From positions 16,807,001-16,871,000 of the forward strand of contig OX291547.1 of the NCBI GenBank assembly GCA_946406115.1: 64,000 bases of DNA, given 5' to 3'. The notes beneath the pieces are model-generated. The model had not been told where the DNA came from and ran no database searches. It worked only from the letters and a program-made list of their open reading frames with translations. Both the position numbers and the translations under genes were made by a program. This document shows, one piece after another, positions 35,001 to 41,164 of the stretch. Origin of the DNA: Apoda limacodes (lineage: Eukaryota > Arthropoda > Insecta > Lepidoptera > Limacodidae). Positions within the stretch are counted from its first letter, which is position 1. Every line of letters starts with the position of its first letter.

Positions 35001-36548
35001 ATTTATTAACCTGACTTGGCAGAGTGGGCACAGTTACCACGGCCCATCATTAAACAGTCACGTACTACGTGGTAGAATAGTTGGACTGTTGGACGATTGT
35101 GTATTGTTGCCAGAAGGAGAAATTTTCTCTTGGGGAAGTTATACAAGAGAAGTTGCTCGTGCGGTACTTGCTACCGAACAAATTTAATATTATTTATGTT
35201 GTGTATAGATATCTGAATAGCAAAAATGTTTTGCATAGGTCACCAGGATTGGATAATGATTGGCAACCATACAGACCAGGTGATGGGCACATGTATGATA
35301 TACGAGACTCTGGGATCAGCATCAATAACAACGGGCATAGTATTAGTAAAGATGTAGCGTTTTGGCTTCAATATCTGCCCCATCTTTCAAATCTTTTAAC
35401 TACATGCGTTCACACAGAACAGCTGACTTATGAGACGAGTGAGTACCTAAGTGTTGTTGTTCTACCATTTTCTAGTGAAGGCTACTTATACGATAGTCAC
35501 GCAGTTACTGCGGCTGCGCAAACAACGGCATCTTATGATGAGAAACAAAGCTACCTCCACAGGAACGAAATATAAAATTAAAATTCATGCAAGCCATTTA
35601 AAACAATAATATAATAATGCCACACACATATGAGCATAGGATAGAGAAGATTTTATAACCATACTAATGTTATAAATGCGAAAGTCTATCTGTCTGTCTT
35701 ACCTCTTCACGCTTAAACCGCTGAACCGATTTAGGACTGAACCGAATTTAGTATGAAGACAGTTTGAGTCCCGACTTTCTCGGGATATACAGTTCAGCAT
35801 ACATTTTTTATCCCGAAAATTTTAAAAGTTCCCGCGGGAATAACTATAACGTTTCTTACTTAATCCTGCCGCAACAGAATATCCAATTAAGCTGAAATTT
35901 TGCACAGAGATAGTTGAAGATAAGGAGAAGGTTTTTCCCGCGGGAGTAATTATAAGCGAATTCAACGATATGAACGAACAAAAGCTGCAGCTATATCTTG
36001 CTATAACAAACTTCTTTAGTATAATCAAGTAGTTGAAGAATCCCAAAATTTAGGGCGGGCGGAGCCGCGGGCAAAAGCTAGTATAATATAAGGAACCTAA
36101 TGCAATCAACCGTGCTTGTGGAGTTCATCCGATCGGTAGAATCTGACCGGGAATCTAACGTATCTGCAGATAGCTTTTTTTCAGAACTTCTCTGTAATTT
36201 GTGAACAATAAACAAAGTTACTAATCTACTTACCTACTTAATAGGTTTTTGCAGTCTGACGCAGAGTCAAACATAGACTGCTTTGAACTGACGCATTTTA
36301 CTAGACAATGCGTTTTCATTTCAAATGAAAACTTACCGTTGGTTACAAGAATATCTATAAAAGATTTAATTTTTTTGAACAAAAACATTTTAGAAAATTT
36401 TGTGTGTGTGTATTTAGGTGAGGGGCGTCTGCGCGGCGGCGTTTTCGCGCTGTGTGGAGTGTCTACGATGCTGTTGGTGCTGCTGTGCGTCACCGTGCTG
36501 CTTCTACGCAAACACCACGCGCGCCGGCTCTCTATTACCGACTTGTAA
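14080..36548 (+). CDS. Carboxylesterase-like membrane protein, 5'-incomplete, intron carries a Polinton
   Basis: Ten phase-compatible exons: 14080-14172, 14261-14395, 14487-14814, 17137-17336, 17771-17939, 18020-18141, 18243-18456, 18684-18822, 35239-35438 and 36418-36548, together about 576 residues. Family marks: EIYFGVPYASPPTGRFRF, SEDCLYLNIW, MYRLN, the nucleophile elbow GHSAG (Ser codon 14763), Glu in TTDLES (17921) and His in GAVHGSD (18692). The oxyanion HGG motif is replaced (VVVILYTESW), so hydrolysis is doubtful. The last exon is a hydrophobic segment, then RKHHARR and the C terminus SITDL, a class-I PDZ-type end. This suggests a neuroligin/gliotactin-like surface protein with a very short tail. 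The 16.4-kb intron after codon FIKFG holds the Polinton, mostly antisense to the gene. Phases match across it. Confidence 0.85.
15190..16214 (-). pseudogene. Tc1/mariner-IS630 superfamily transposase, broken
   Basis: The minus-strand frame starts MPKRGQTLKSETRELI at 16214 with a helix-rich N terminus. After frameshifts it continues with the first catalytic Asp in VFIDEKWLNANH (near 15735) and the second in ILMDNAPYHSVQQNK (near 15465). A stop follows KSGIDANI, yet homologous sequence continues (LEYGHRVLRIPPYH) to about 15245. The third acidic region is not readable in this strand; see the microinversion finding. It lies in an esterase intron on the opposite strand. Terminal repeats were not recognised. 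Confidence 0.75.
16215..17136. other. Esterase intron, no gene recognised
   Basis: Intronic sequence with a short imperfect palindrome near 16318-16360 (tctatgcatgcgagacga.. / ..gactgcataga). That palindrome may belong to the end of the neighbouring transposon. Confidence 0.4.
17345..17668 (+). mobile_element. CR1-type LINE 3' fragment in an esterase intron
   Basis: Reads YCHLWADAPEYQLGPLYSVQRRG, then after a break ...LPRTLRMWNELHAKV...FMSRQRACYASGVTSVHR, the usual C terminus of this LINE group, followed by its UTR (ACCGCTTACCATCAGGCGG). The RT core is missing. It sits between esterase exons 17137-17336 and 17771-17939. Confidence 0.75.
18885..18890. repeat. Target-site duplication, left (GGCGTA)
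   Basis: Six bases directly before AGTAGTAGG at the left tip of the large Polinton, identical to 34702-34707. Confidence 0.9.
18908..19042 (+). repeat. Terminal minisatellite, left
   Basis: ATTCGCG occurs every 15-27 bp, with spacers of the type TGTGGATCAACTTT, GTCTAATTATTTTA and GTCCAATTATTTTA. The repetitive open frame here (SNYFNSR...) is only a translation of the repeat. Confidence 0.85.
19628..19690 (+). promoter_or_regulatory. Probable pol II core promoter of the left repeat gene
   Basis: A TATATATATAAGG box near 19638 is followed 25-35 bp later by ACTGCAGTCTTATTCG, a plausible start region. The first ATG with a splice donor lies at 19731. The same arrangement occurs in mirror image in the right repeat. 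Position-based inference only. Confidence 0.45.
19731..20785 (+). CDS. Spliced Polinton gene inside the left terminal repeat
   Basis: A short exon ATGGAG (19731-19736) ends at a consensus donor GTAAGT; the acceptor TTGTTCCAG at 20308 joins in phase to a 159-codon exon, 20309-20785. The product is basic. It carries SIDAFFENPKKRK, a PIP-box-like I..FF followed by a basic stretch that could be a nuclear signal, and ends in a segment with IKDIPVEQHWKYADLK. The same protein is encoded by the right repeat (32706-33724). The intron holds the tRNA-like sequence. A TATA-like box lies about 90 bp upstream. Function is unknown; a replication-associated nuclear protein is a guess. An alternative unspliced start is the internal ATG before SQEETKD. 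Confidence 0.6.
19819..19891 (+). other. tRNA-like sequence with A and B boxes (left repeat)
   Basis: 73 nt starting TCCTGTTTGG with an A box TGGTCAAGTGG and a B box GGTTCGAATCC at tRNA-like spacing; the start resembles tRNA-Glu. Acceptor and anticodon stems pair poorly, so it is not a functional tRNA. It could drive RNA polymerase III. A mirror copy lies at 33569-33641. Confidence 0.6.
20919..21229 (+). CDS. Small Polinton protein exon just inside the left repeat
   Basis: A ~103-codon frame starts at a good acceptor (CATTGTCAG, ending 20918). It reads SVYLKTGKRLLVN.., IDVFKDREYDKDLL, a middle segment and an acidic tail with MDQLEQERLEKEM, and ends at TAG 21227-21229 with AATAAATAAA about 30 bp later. 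No in-frame ATG stands before the core, so I infer a 3' exon. A candidate donor CTAA|GTACCC at 20687, inside the repeat gene, matches in phase. Resemblance to small Polinton proteins with a T..G.R..V....VF....Y pattern is tentative. Unlike most genes of the element it is on the plus strand. Confidence 0.5.
21343..21786 (-). CDS. Polinton adenovirus-type cysteine protease (maturation protease)
   Basis: The start at MDTYEIRKLL is chosen because relatives begin this way; an upstream in-frame extension of 16 hydrophobic residues exists. About 147 residues. Catalytic His in GSHWIAIHI, the acidic residue in EYFDSYG and Cys in SVCGEYC, in the order of the adenain/Ulp1 fold. It is presumed to process capsid precursors during virion maturation. 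Last gene of the minus-strand structural block, downstream of the major capsid gene. No break seen. Confidence 0.88.
   Translation of the reverse strand: MDTYEIRKLLKKINPLAECNVFASNRMPVFISYPSYIVSNLDPDTKPGSHWIAIHIDKNGFGEYFDSYGRKPTGYHKIFMQRNAKKYFFNAKMIQNYYTSVCGEYCLVYLFMRSIGISMMDFVNIFSNNTLYNDLILRALYKAIFLK
21861..23174 (-). CDS. Polinton major capsid protein (double jelly-roll type)
   Basis: An intact 437-residue frame from MSFLHNTSC, the usual length for Polinton major capsid proteins. Recognisable blocks are ESIENGQW-like TSIENGQWIHYKPISSL, PIEFQVPGTGEDYIDL, WLHSLFNQMDVYLN, YRSYIETLLNYGPAAKKSHL and a C-terminal RLEVRFE...CIIYAEFDNIIEI. These form the two jelly-roll regions of hexon-like proteins. 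It lies between the pVI-like gene (16 bp upstream) and the protease, which fits a late morphogenesis cluster. No stop or frameshift is seen. Confidence 0.9.
   Translation of the reverse strand: MSFLHNTSCECAKSELDLFALPTTQTSIENGQWIHYKPISSLSDEGPIEFQVPGTGEDYIDLSNTLLQLKVRVLNHDSTVLTAATSVAPVNNWLHSLFNQMDVYLNQKLVSPPNNTYAYRSYIETLLNYGPAAKKSHLTCGLWYKDTSNKMDSADESNEGYTKRQQFTKDSKEVELIGHLHGDIFNQDKFLINGVELRIKLVRTKESFNLMSSSTDLKLKVQINDAALLIRRARISPSVLLAHQKVLANTTAKYPITRAEVKVMTLPLGIQGKTLDNIFLGQVPKRCIVGFVNNSAFNGSFNMNPYNFQNFNLNMFSLYVDGQQIPSKTLQPSFDSSLFTSAYHTLYSGTGIHFLNEGNDISREEFANGYCLLAFDLTPDLSSNSQSHWNLIRHGSVRLEVRFENSLKTTVNCIIYAEFDNIIEINKNRDVSVDYNS
23190..23639 (-). CDS. Polinton pVI-like minor structural protein
   Basis: 149 residues. 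It has an N-terminal segment GVPYQRGHGIGSFLGG, a long amphipathic helix (RSVLPLLSSGAKAVSKEAL), a middle basic linker and a strongly basic C terminus (KNKRRNKRSA..KRRTTKK). GIGSFLGGLFR-type proteins recur next to the capsid genes of insect Polintons. The role is inferred by analogy with the membrane-active, DNA-binding adenovirus protein VI. The frame overlaps the end of the penton-type gene by 4 bp. Confidence 0.7.
   Translation of the reverse strand: MNSHNRNHSICPYESYYSHQAGSGVGIIYKGVPYQRGHGIGSFLGGLFRSVLPLLSSGAKAVSKEALNMGVGLLSDMMNAQPMNDSIKSRMKDATSNLKRKADSKIDSIMTGSGYKNKRRNKRSAIALKATKRRTTKKVFNKNSCDIFS
23636..24406 (-). pseudogene. Polinton penton-type minor capsid protein, one in-frame stop
   Basis: The N-terminal part starts MSQESFYLTLLSNSSM and contains GEWLVGLVEFHYP. 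The C-terminal part contains LYFDIVQPQIVGDV, LLRIVPLD, YIPVMRREFDTIEIDIR and ends KLHFKRIR. Both are typical of the single-jelly-roll capsid vertex protein of Polintons. They are in the same frame but are separated by a TAA at 23981-23983, right after MSPQLSL. The stop truncates the protein at 141 residues and removes the more conserved half. Everything else in the frame looks unaltered. Confidence 0.85.
24403..25498 (-). pseudogene. Polinton RVE integrase with chromodomain, one frameshift
   Basis: The upstream frame (25498-24833) holds the catalytic core: Asp in LWQVDLSD, Asp in IQSDKGSEF and Glu in KASIVERF, about 34 residues apart. The downstream frame (24846-24403) holds the C-terminal SH3-like region (FQIGDHVRI) and a chromodomain (ISFRYIRGIKEVLVKWKGYP...TWIPASNI). 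The frames overlap by 14 bp, and the break lies near 24862-24870, just before the MCPCDVNSSNF block. The core is intact, but the full protein is not encoded in one frame. Integrase makes the 6-bp duplication; the chromodomain may guide target choice. Confidence 0.88.
25483..26247 (-). CDS. Conserved hypothetical Polinton protein, 255 aa
   Basis: The start is placed at MENAKKMLLIEPNVLE because relatives begin so, and because the longer frame would run into the gene before it (stop at 26252). It has a charged N-terminal half (LDKEMRDIL, LEDREKWKLY), then YFYLMRLIPRTFKKKGELLIKTL and a region with KWDTQGRITI...PGTNIVDLINDTLR, and a low-complexity Pro/Ser tail. Similar proteins occur between ATPase and integrase genes in insect Polintons. 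Role unknown; a capsid-associated protein is a reasonable inference. It overlaps the integrase start by 16 bp. Confidence 0.7.
   Translation of the reverse strand: MENAKKMLLIEPNVLERLKRREIIPEDSLSRLDKEMRDILSRKLEDREKWKLYSQTLQRYLYFTGEERQPLKLPLVSDDSELTEKYKEEEIKAEPLLTQSPSKERDVVYNKPYSYFYLMRLIPRTFKKKGELLIKTLIENNDKVKWDTQGRITINEQVIPGTNIVDLINDTLRQLKRPKPRGWEEFSQLLTDISLPIYCIGNPTTLEYVKKLHIEKFKETSPPEKHATPSSETPRTSLKDIKSKKIDWERWSPY
26252..26572 (-). CDS. Small basic Polinton protein with hydrophobic C terminus
   Basis: 106 residues, MRRVKAHKELLKALHTLKPKYCEALLKSC..., with a Cys-containing helical N half, a very basic centre (LKKHKVVLRKL, RNKFRKK) and the tail IIIQKGGAFLPVILGAVLSSLL. The Gly-Gly followed by a hydrophobic helix recalls small cleaved adenovirus core or minor proteins; this is inference. 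It is related to the next gene upstream (26627-26869) through a shared LK.KYC..L core and IPLKE/INLKE motif. The stop lies 5 bp before the next start. Confidence 0.65.
   Translation of the reverse strand: MRRVKAHKELLKALHTLKPKYCEALLKSCNEQEINCLCECIFNVLHGKIPLKEQEKSKLKKHKVVLRKLVSKGRNKFRKKIIIQKGGAFLPVILGAVLSSLLNSVI
26627..26869 (-). CDS. Second small Polinton protein, paralogue of the neighbour
   Basis: 80 residues. LKVLKRKYCKTL, NICKQLNFILAEKINLKEK and a basic run match the 106-residue neighbour position by position, but the C-terminal GG-hydrophobic tail is missing. It overlaps the ATPase end by 16 bp. A tandem duplication followed by divergence, or truncation of one copy, explains the pair. 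Confidence 0.55.
   Translation of the reverse strand: MHGTVTTCNNNSFSVILKVLKRKYCKTLQQKTSKEELNNICKQLNFILAEKINLKEKTNKKTKRYSLRSLNLNCLVSTVL
26854..27558 (-). CDS. Polinton packaging ATPase (FtsK/HerA, A32-like)
   Basis: 234 intact residues. The Walker A loop is AGPSGCGKSNF near residue 23, Walker B is LLVIDDLM near residue 86 and the sensor region is VFYITQNLFHQGKGQRD. The fold and length match genome-packaging ATPases of Polintons, adenovirus IVa2-like and A32-like systems. The presumed job is DNA translocation into the capsid. A 69-bp tandem repeat lies upstream of its start, between it and polymerase B. Confidence 0.9.
   Translation of the reverse strand: MKLTRIKKTMFHFSHPFTAIVAGPSGCGKSNFVTNFINCAKKICDTDFKHIFWCYDEMQPLYNISNVIYTQGIPDLNMFDGNEPQLLVIDDLMRESDGRVVDIFTKGSHHRNLSVFYITQNLFHQGKGQRDILLNSSYIIYFKNPRDRTQIRHLARQVFPDNSKFVEEAYKDATSDPHGYLMIDLKQKTNDMYRFKSNIFPLNNIFCTVYIPKKGFKCNMKDQISISSTSCTEP
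27559..28143. other. Polinton intergenic region upstream of the ATPase
   Basis: AT-rich, with the 69-bp repeat array; no gene seen. It separates the polymerase stop from the ATPase start and is the longest non-coding gap of the central block, so it is the natural place for a late promoter or other cis signals. Confidence 0.5.
27713..27915. repeat. Three tandem copies of a 69-bp unit
   Basis: CAGTTTAATTCAGGCACAG starts at 27721, 27790 and 27859; the spacing is exactly 69 bp. The first two units are identical apart from the ends, and the third has several changes. Each contains ATGACTCAT (AP-1-like) or a changed version. Confidence 0.85.
28144..31876 (-). CDS. Polinton DNA polymerase B (protein-primed type)
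   Basis: About 1244 residues from the inferred acceptor TTTACAG|C at 31876; no convincing ATG precedes, so an upstream exon supplies the start (phase-matched exon at 32360-32520). In order: a Cys2His2 finger (CPQCKVFIHKKHFTSH), a CDGC...H finger, Exo I YADFEALL, a Cys/His knot CYICEKDL...GIAHSICSSNY, Exo II NLSNYDSHF, Exo III YSNLYLKTDVLLL, palm A YLDANNLYG, B LMNNSVFGKT and C LLYTDTDSL. All catalytic acids are present and there are no breaks. This replicates the element from its ends. Confidence 0.9.
31984..32520 (-). CDS. Small spliced Polinton gene beside the right repeat
   Basis: Exon 1 (32520-32360) starts MDASDLQNDYFDQQLYE, is acidic, and ends at donor GTAAGT in phase 2. Exon 2 (32206-31984) follows acceptor TTACTAG and reads EEIILLDKAIILSRFHRYI...TSSKNSK to a stop. 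The product would be about 127 residues; no domain is recognised. The first exon can equally join, in the same phase, to the polymerase B acceptor at 31876. A TATATTTAAG box lies about 50 bp upstream of the ATG. A longer unspliced frame of exon 2 starting MWSLTSEE is the alternative. Confidence 0.55.
32706..33724 (-). CDS. Spliced Polinton gene inside the right terminal repeat
   Basis: Second copy of the gene at 19731-20785: short exon 33724-33719 (ATGGAG), large exon ending at 32706, identical coding sequence with the PIP-like SIDAFFENPKKRK. The intron is shorter because of the 36-bp deletion. Beyond the repeat the downstream sequence is different from the left side, so any third exon would differ. 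Confidence 0.6.
33569..33641 (-). other. tRNA-like sequence with A and B boxes (right repeat)
   Basis: Mirror of 19819-19891 with the same A box (CCACTTGACCA on plus) and B box (GGATTCGAACC on plus). The adjacent 36 bp present on the left are deleted here. Confidence 0.6.
34410..34605 (-). repeat. Terminal minisatellite, right
   Basis: CGCGAAT units at 15-27 bp spacing, with more units than on the left. The tip-proximal part 34606-34701 is unique sequence that the left repeat has lost. Confidence 0.85.
34702..34707. repeat. Target-site duplication, right (GGCGTA)
   Basis: Directly follows CCTACTACT at the right tip; identical to 18885-18890. Confidence 0.9.
35657..36082 (+). mobile_element. 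Lep1-type Helitron-like non-autonomous element
   Basis: It starts CATACTAATGTTATAAATGCG, continues with CTTCACGCTTAAACCGCTGAACCG and ends GGAGCCGCGGGCAAAAGCTAG followed by T. The GC-rich hairpin and CTAG|T end are those of Helitron-like elements in Lepidoptera. It lies in the last esterase intron. Confidence 0.7.
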
Positions 36549-37374
36549 TAGGGCACAACAAGAATATATCGGTCATTTTATTACAAACCGTCGAACACGG
36601 CATTTCACGGCAACATTACCTTCTTGTGTCATCTTTTCCATACTGGAGTATGGATTCTTTCCAAAATTGGTGACAAATTGTGACTAAAAATCAAAAAGTA
36701 TTTTGGCAAATTGAGTGAAATTTAAACATATAATGTTAAAATTAATACAAAATGTATATAACTTATGTATTTTATGAAATATCGATTTGGGTAATGTTAA
36801 CAGACGTAAGGTAAAGTTGCCAATGTAGCCGGCGTGGCATCTTTACCTGTGGCTAGGATTGTCACATATTTAAGACATAACTATTACCCTTTGCGGTACC
36901 TACCTAATTTTTTTGTTTAAATAGAAAAAAAACCCAGATACACTCAGGCCTGACACGCTAAAGAACTAAGAATATAAGATATTGATTTAATGCAAATAAA
37001 ATAATACCCAGTAGTCCCACAGAAGTAAAGAGCGTTTGTCAACCCTATATCACTAACTCGTATCTAATATGTATGAAGATTCTACGAAACCTGTGGTAAT
37101 ATTTCCTACCCTGCCCGTGGTAATATTACCTACCCTGCAGTTTTGCCATTCTAAACTGGAGTTTTTTATTAAATCCTTTAAATCTATTCTAAATTCATAA
37201 CCTGTGAGGGCTTCTTTACCAATATTTTATACAACTACTAGTTTAGTTTGAAACCTATTAGCTAGATTAAAATGCCAAAAATGTTAAATTTTACGCAATT
37301 ATTAAAAAGTATAAAACTTTTTTAATTACAAGCTATTCATGTCGAAAGCTAAAAAGATAAATCGACAAATTATT
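36549..37374. other. Esterase 3' region, no further gene
   Basis: 3' UTR and intergenic DNA after the esterase stop. No other gene is recognised. Confidence 0.45.
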
Positions 37375-37857
37375 CCATACTAATATTATAAATGTGAAAG
37401 TAACTCTGTCTGCCTGTCTGTCAGTTATCTCATCACGCTTAAGGGTCAGCTCGGACCGAGACGCCACGCGATGCGGCATTTTTGAGATAGCAACACATGA
37501 TGGACCTTGTTTACTAGACAAAAAGATACAAATTATAGTAAGAGCAACAAAAGTGAGAAGTTACGTGTCGAAGTAGATGCGTCGCGCGACGTTGGGATGC
37601 GTATCTTTTTGTCTATTAAACAAGGTTCATAATGTGTTGCTATCTCAAAAATGCCGCATCGCGTGGCGTCTCGGTCTGAGTTGACCCTAAACCGCCGTAC
37701 CCATTAAGATGAAATTCGGCTTGAAGGTAGTTGCGTCCCAGGGAAGGACATAGGCTATTTAAAAGCGTCACGTTTGAATCTTTTTTTTTTTCTATAATTG
37801 AGGACTTGCCGTTGAAATTAATCCTAGGGTGGGTGGAGCCGTGAGCAAAACCTGGTA
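37375..37857 (+). mobile_element. Lep1-type Helitron-like element with nested MITE
   Basis: Starts CCATACTAATATTATAAATG and ends GTGGGTGGAGCCGTGAGCAAAACCTGG. It is split after CACGCT by the MITE at 37443-37687; rejoining the flanks gives the same order as in the copy at 35657. Confidence 0.7.
37443..37687. mobile_element. Harbinger-like MITE with TAA duplication, nested
   Basis: Inverted repeats of about 88 bp begin GGGTCAGCTCGGACCGAGAC and end GTCTCGGTCTGAGTTGACCC. They are flanked by TAA on both sides (37440-37442 and 37688-37690). A TWA duplication is characteristic of PIF/Harbinger elements. Confidence 0.75.
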
Positions 37858-38904
37858 ATAAACCTACAAGAAAGTTCATTTCTTATTGTTTGATGCCAAT
37901 TTAAACTAAAAACCGTGGTGATGTTGCCATGTTTGACGGTACTTTAAATATTTTTCAACACACTTACACGAAAACTAGCTCTTATTGCACCGCTTTTAGG
38001 TTTATAATGCATCTTTTAAAACACGTGTGCGTTTTATTCTACATAATCATGCTATTGCGATAATGATAAATTAATATATCTCTACAAAATACAAAAAACG
38101 ACAGCGGCGGCGCACGAAAAAGAAATTTGCACGCCATAATTTGTTAAGTAATTTTTTTTGCGCGTGCGAGTGTGTTGAAAAATTTTGTAGGTATGACCAT
38201 TTGACAAACGAGTGAGTTGATTGACACACACTCGGCTCAAAGCAAATTATACCTCGTGTGTAATGATCAACTTACCTCACTTGTATCATAATATAGGTAC
38301 TTATTAATTACCATGTAAGTAATATTCGTTTAGTTTGTTATTTTAAACATGAAATATATTTTTTTCCCATTTGTTTTATTTAAGTCATCGTGTGCTCGTG
38401 TGCTATATCGAATTCCGAATTTACTGTTCGCAGACACAACACGCATGTGATTTTATTATTAATAATAATAATTAATTGCATAATTATTATTATTAAGATT
38501 GTGCGAATGAAGTCGCCAGCAAAACTAGCTAGTAGATAGTAAATGTAGCAAGATAGTAGATGTTACAAAAAGGCTGCTGAACGTAAGCCTTCCAGATATT
38601 TTTCGATAATGGGCGATCCTGGGCCAACTGCATCCAGTGGGTAACTGCGCGGCTAGAACAAAATACACAACAACTAAAAAAAGTCCTAGTTGGAGGGGGT
38701 CGATTTGGCGAATGTCCAAAAATAAAAAAAAAACGATCACCTCTTCTTGCCTTAGCTTGCAGGAGTAAAGACTTAGGAGAAGAAAAAGGAGGCTTTGACC
38801 ATAGAGCACTGGTCTAGTTCGTGTTGGCGCTTGGCAAAGTCAAACCCCAGCGAAGTAAAAATGTCTAATTTTTCGTCTTTTTTTATCTAACTTGACTAAT
38901 GCTG
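37858..38904. other. Intergenic, no gene recognised
   Basis: AT-rich sequence with no exon or recognised repeat. Confidence 0.45.
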
Positions 38905-39290
38905 CAATGGCAACGTGTCGATTGTTATTACCGCATGATGGTAAGCGGTCACCGCTGCCTATGGACGCTTGCAACACCTGGGGCATGACTTACGCGTTGG
39001 CTACCCTTCAAAAATCTAATAACTTCTTTCTTGAAGAACCCCATACAGTAATCCTTAGAGAAATCCTAAGCGTTCGTGGGAGGAAGTTTCTCCAAACGCA
39101 CTGTACGGTAGGGAGCTCATTCCACAACCAACGCGTTTGCGGGAGAAAGTTTCTCAAATACCGCATTGTACTTGACCATTTAGGTTCTAAGGTGTGAGGA
39201 TGAATTCCCTGCCGATGACGAGCGGAGTGATGGTAGAAAGTAGCCGTGAGCATAATTTCGAACAATTCCTCAGAACACTATTTACGTAAA
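38905..39290 (-). mobile_element. CR1-type LINE 3' fragment with internal duplication
   Basis: Minus-strand reading gives LWNELPTV and the family UTR (ATGGTAAGCGGTCACCGCTG on plus). The segment GCGTTCGTGGGAGGAAGTTTCTC recurs about 70 bp later as GCGTTTGCGGGAGAAAGTTTCTC, a local tandem duplication. Confidence 0.65.
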
Positions 39291-39719
39291 TACAATTATA
39301 TACTAAGTACAAAATTTTATACAAATCGTTAGATCTGCTATTTACATGCAACCACACAAAAACTTTAATAACAGTAGTGACTTGATGAGTGAGTGGAAAA
39401 ATGAATTAAAATCACAAATTAAAGTAGGAAAGCAATAAAATTACAGCTAAATTAAATCATTAAATTATTTGTATTATTATTATATAAACACCCTGCCTTT
39501 GCTTATAAAATTTAAGCGAAATATTTCATTTATTCTTTTTCCTATTTCAAAGCACGTCAAACCTTCAAAAGACTTACGGATCAGAAATATTCTATTTGTA
39601 AAATTCCTACACCCCTAAATTATTTGTATGAAAACGTACAAATGAGGCGGCCGAAGATCGACCACCTGATTAACAAACATAAATATGGACATTTTTTTAT
39701 AAATGCGATGCCTAATAAA

Positions 39720-39980
39720 TAAATAAATATTATTGGACATTCTACGCAGGGCCGTCTGGTCCCAAAGTCAGCAAAGCTTATTTTACGGATACCAGGCGTC
39801 GGATGCAAATACATATATATTTTTTGTTTTTTGTAATATAATAAATATACCTACATAGAAAACACCCAGTCTCAAGAAAAACACTAGTAATAAATGTTTG
39901 TCATGTGCGGGAATCGAACCCACGCACCTTGATTTAGCAGTTGGGTGATTATCCAATGGGCCACTGAGCCTTATGAATAA
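39720..39980 (-). mobile_element. tRNA-derived SINE
   Basis: The minus-strand head carries a B box GGGTTCGATTCCCGC and an A-box-like CAGTGGCCCATTGG. The body contains GTTTTCTATGTAGGTATA and GGTATCCGTAAAATAAGC, seen also in the copy at 56800. The sequence is a widespread lepidopteran SINE type. Confidence 0.65.
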
Positions 39981-41097
39981 TGATAGAATCAAATATACAA
40001 TGCATAGGCCTTAAAATTACTTCACAGTTAAGGACGGGTAAAGTTGGATCACTCCTAAGTTTGCTCACCTCTTTGACTTAAATTTTACTGGAAACTAAGC
40101 GGATTTTTCTGTTTTCAATATAATCAAATCCCAAAAGAAATGTCATATTGTATAAATTACTTAAGCAATGACTGTGTTGCTTTATATTCCTTTGGACGTC
40201 TGTCCAAAAACATAAAAAAACCGGGCAATGTTGGTGACTTCCACGGTATTAGATAAGAAGGTATACATATAAAAAAACCACCATCATTTGCATAATTTAC
40301 AAACACAAACAAAAAAAAAATGTGCCACTACTTAGTGTACTAGTCCATTCAACTACTAAGCCCGACGTTGCTTAACTTTAAATATCGTTTCCAACAAACA
40401 AATGTTACTGTTAACTTAATAATATTGCTAGATGGCGTTGTATCGGTGGTTTAAAATGGTAATGGCTTGGGCCCGTCTTACACTTGGCTGGTTTTTATGA
40501 TTATACTTTTGAGTTCACACTATTTGTCAAGGCAAGTTTGATGTTTTTATGTATTACTGTTTCTACGATAAAGCCAAAACAACGAAAATGTGTTTCTTGT
40601 ATGAGCTCCCTGCTTAAAATTTTACGTTTTAACTTTATTTATTATTTTTTTGATAATCACCCATTATCAATACCAGGGATGGCGAGCCTTTATTAATGAA
40701 TATGCCATTTTTTATGAAAATTAACAATCTATGACGTGCCGTCAAAAAATCTGGGTTACTTAATAATAATGGAGAAAAATTAAACGAAATGCTATTAACT
40801 TAAAGCTATTTAGATATTTGCAGCTTGAAATGTTTACAGCAATCGAAATGTTTAATATTATTTGTTTATTAAAGTAAAAAAAAGATAATATGTGATTTCT
40901 GCTGTTGCAAATTAGGTGCTAAATCTCACATTGGGGTCGTACTTTGTTACTAAGCAGAATGGAAGCTTAACTAGAGTTCATTTCAAAAAATGACTTGCAA
41001 GCATAGGTAGGTGAAAAAAGAAATTTCATAAATTATTGGCGTGCCCGAATTGTTTTGTCGCGTGCCACAGGTTCCATGGGTTCGCCATCTCTGCTCT
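39981..41097. other. Intergenic, no gene recognised
   Basis: No exon or complete element seen; one stretch near 41040-41095 (GTGCCACAGG...TTCGCCATCTCTG) looks like a dispersed repeat end. Confidence 0.4.
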
Positions 41098-41164
41098 ATA
41101 CTAATATATAAAGCTGAAGAGTTTGTTTGTTTGAACGAGCTAATCTTAGAAACTATTGGTCCGA
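41098..41164 (+). mobile_element. Lep1-type Helitron-like 5' end, truncated
   Basis: CTATACTAATATATAAAGC.. and ..TTAGAAACTATTGGTCCGATTTC, cut off by the LINE tail that follows. Confidence 0.5.

Noticed and set aside
35026..35216. Coding exon between the Polinton and 35239 (GRIVGLLDDCVLLPEGE frame)
   Set aside because: An uninterrupted 60-codon frame exists, but it ends in a stop and the esterase reads in phase without it.
35476..35575. Extra esterase exon after 35438 (EGYLYDSH...)
   Set aside because: The strong donor GTGAGT at 35439 joins in phase to the TM exon at 36418; reading through gives a low-complexity tail without family support.
36249..36548. Stand-alone 99-aa membrane protein
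   Set aside because: Its useful part is the last esterase exon with a good acceptor at 36417.
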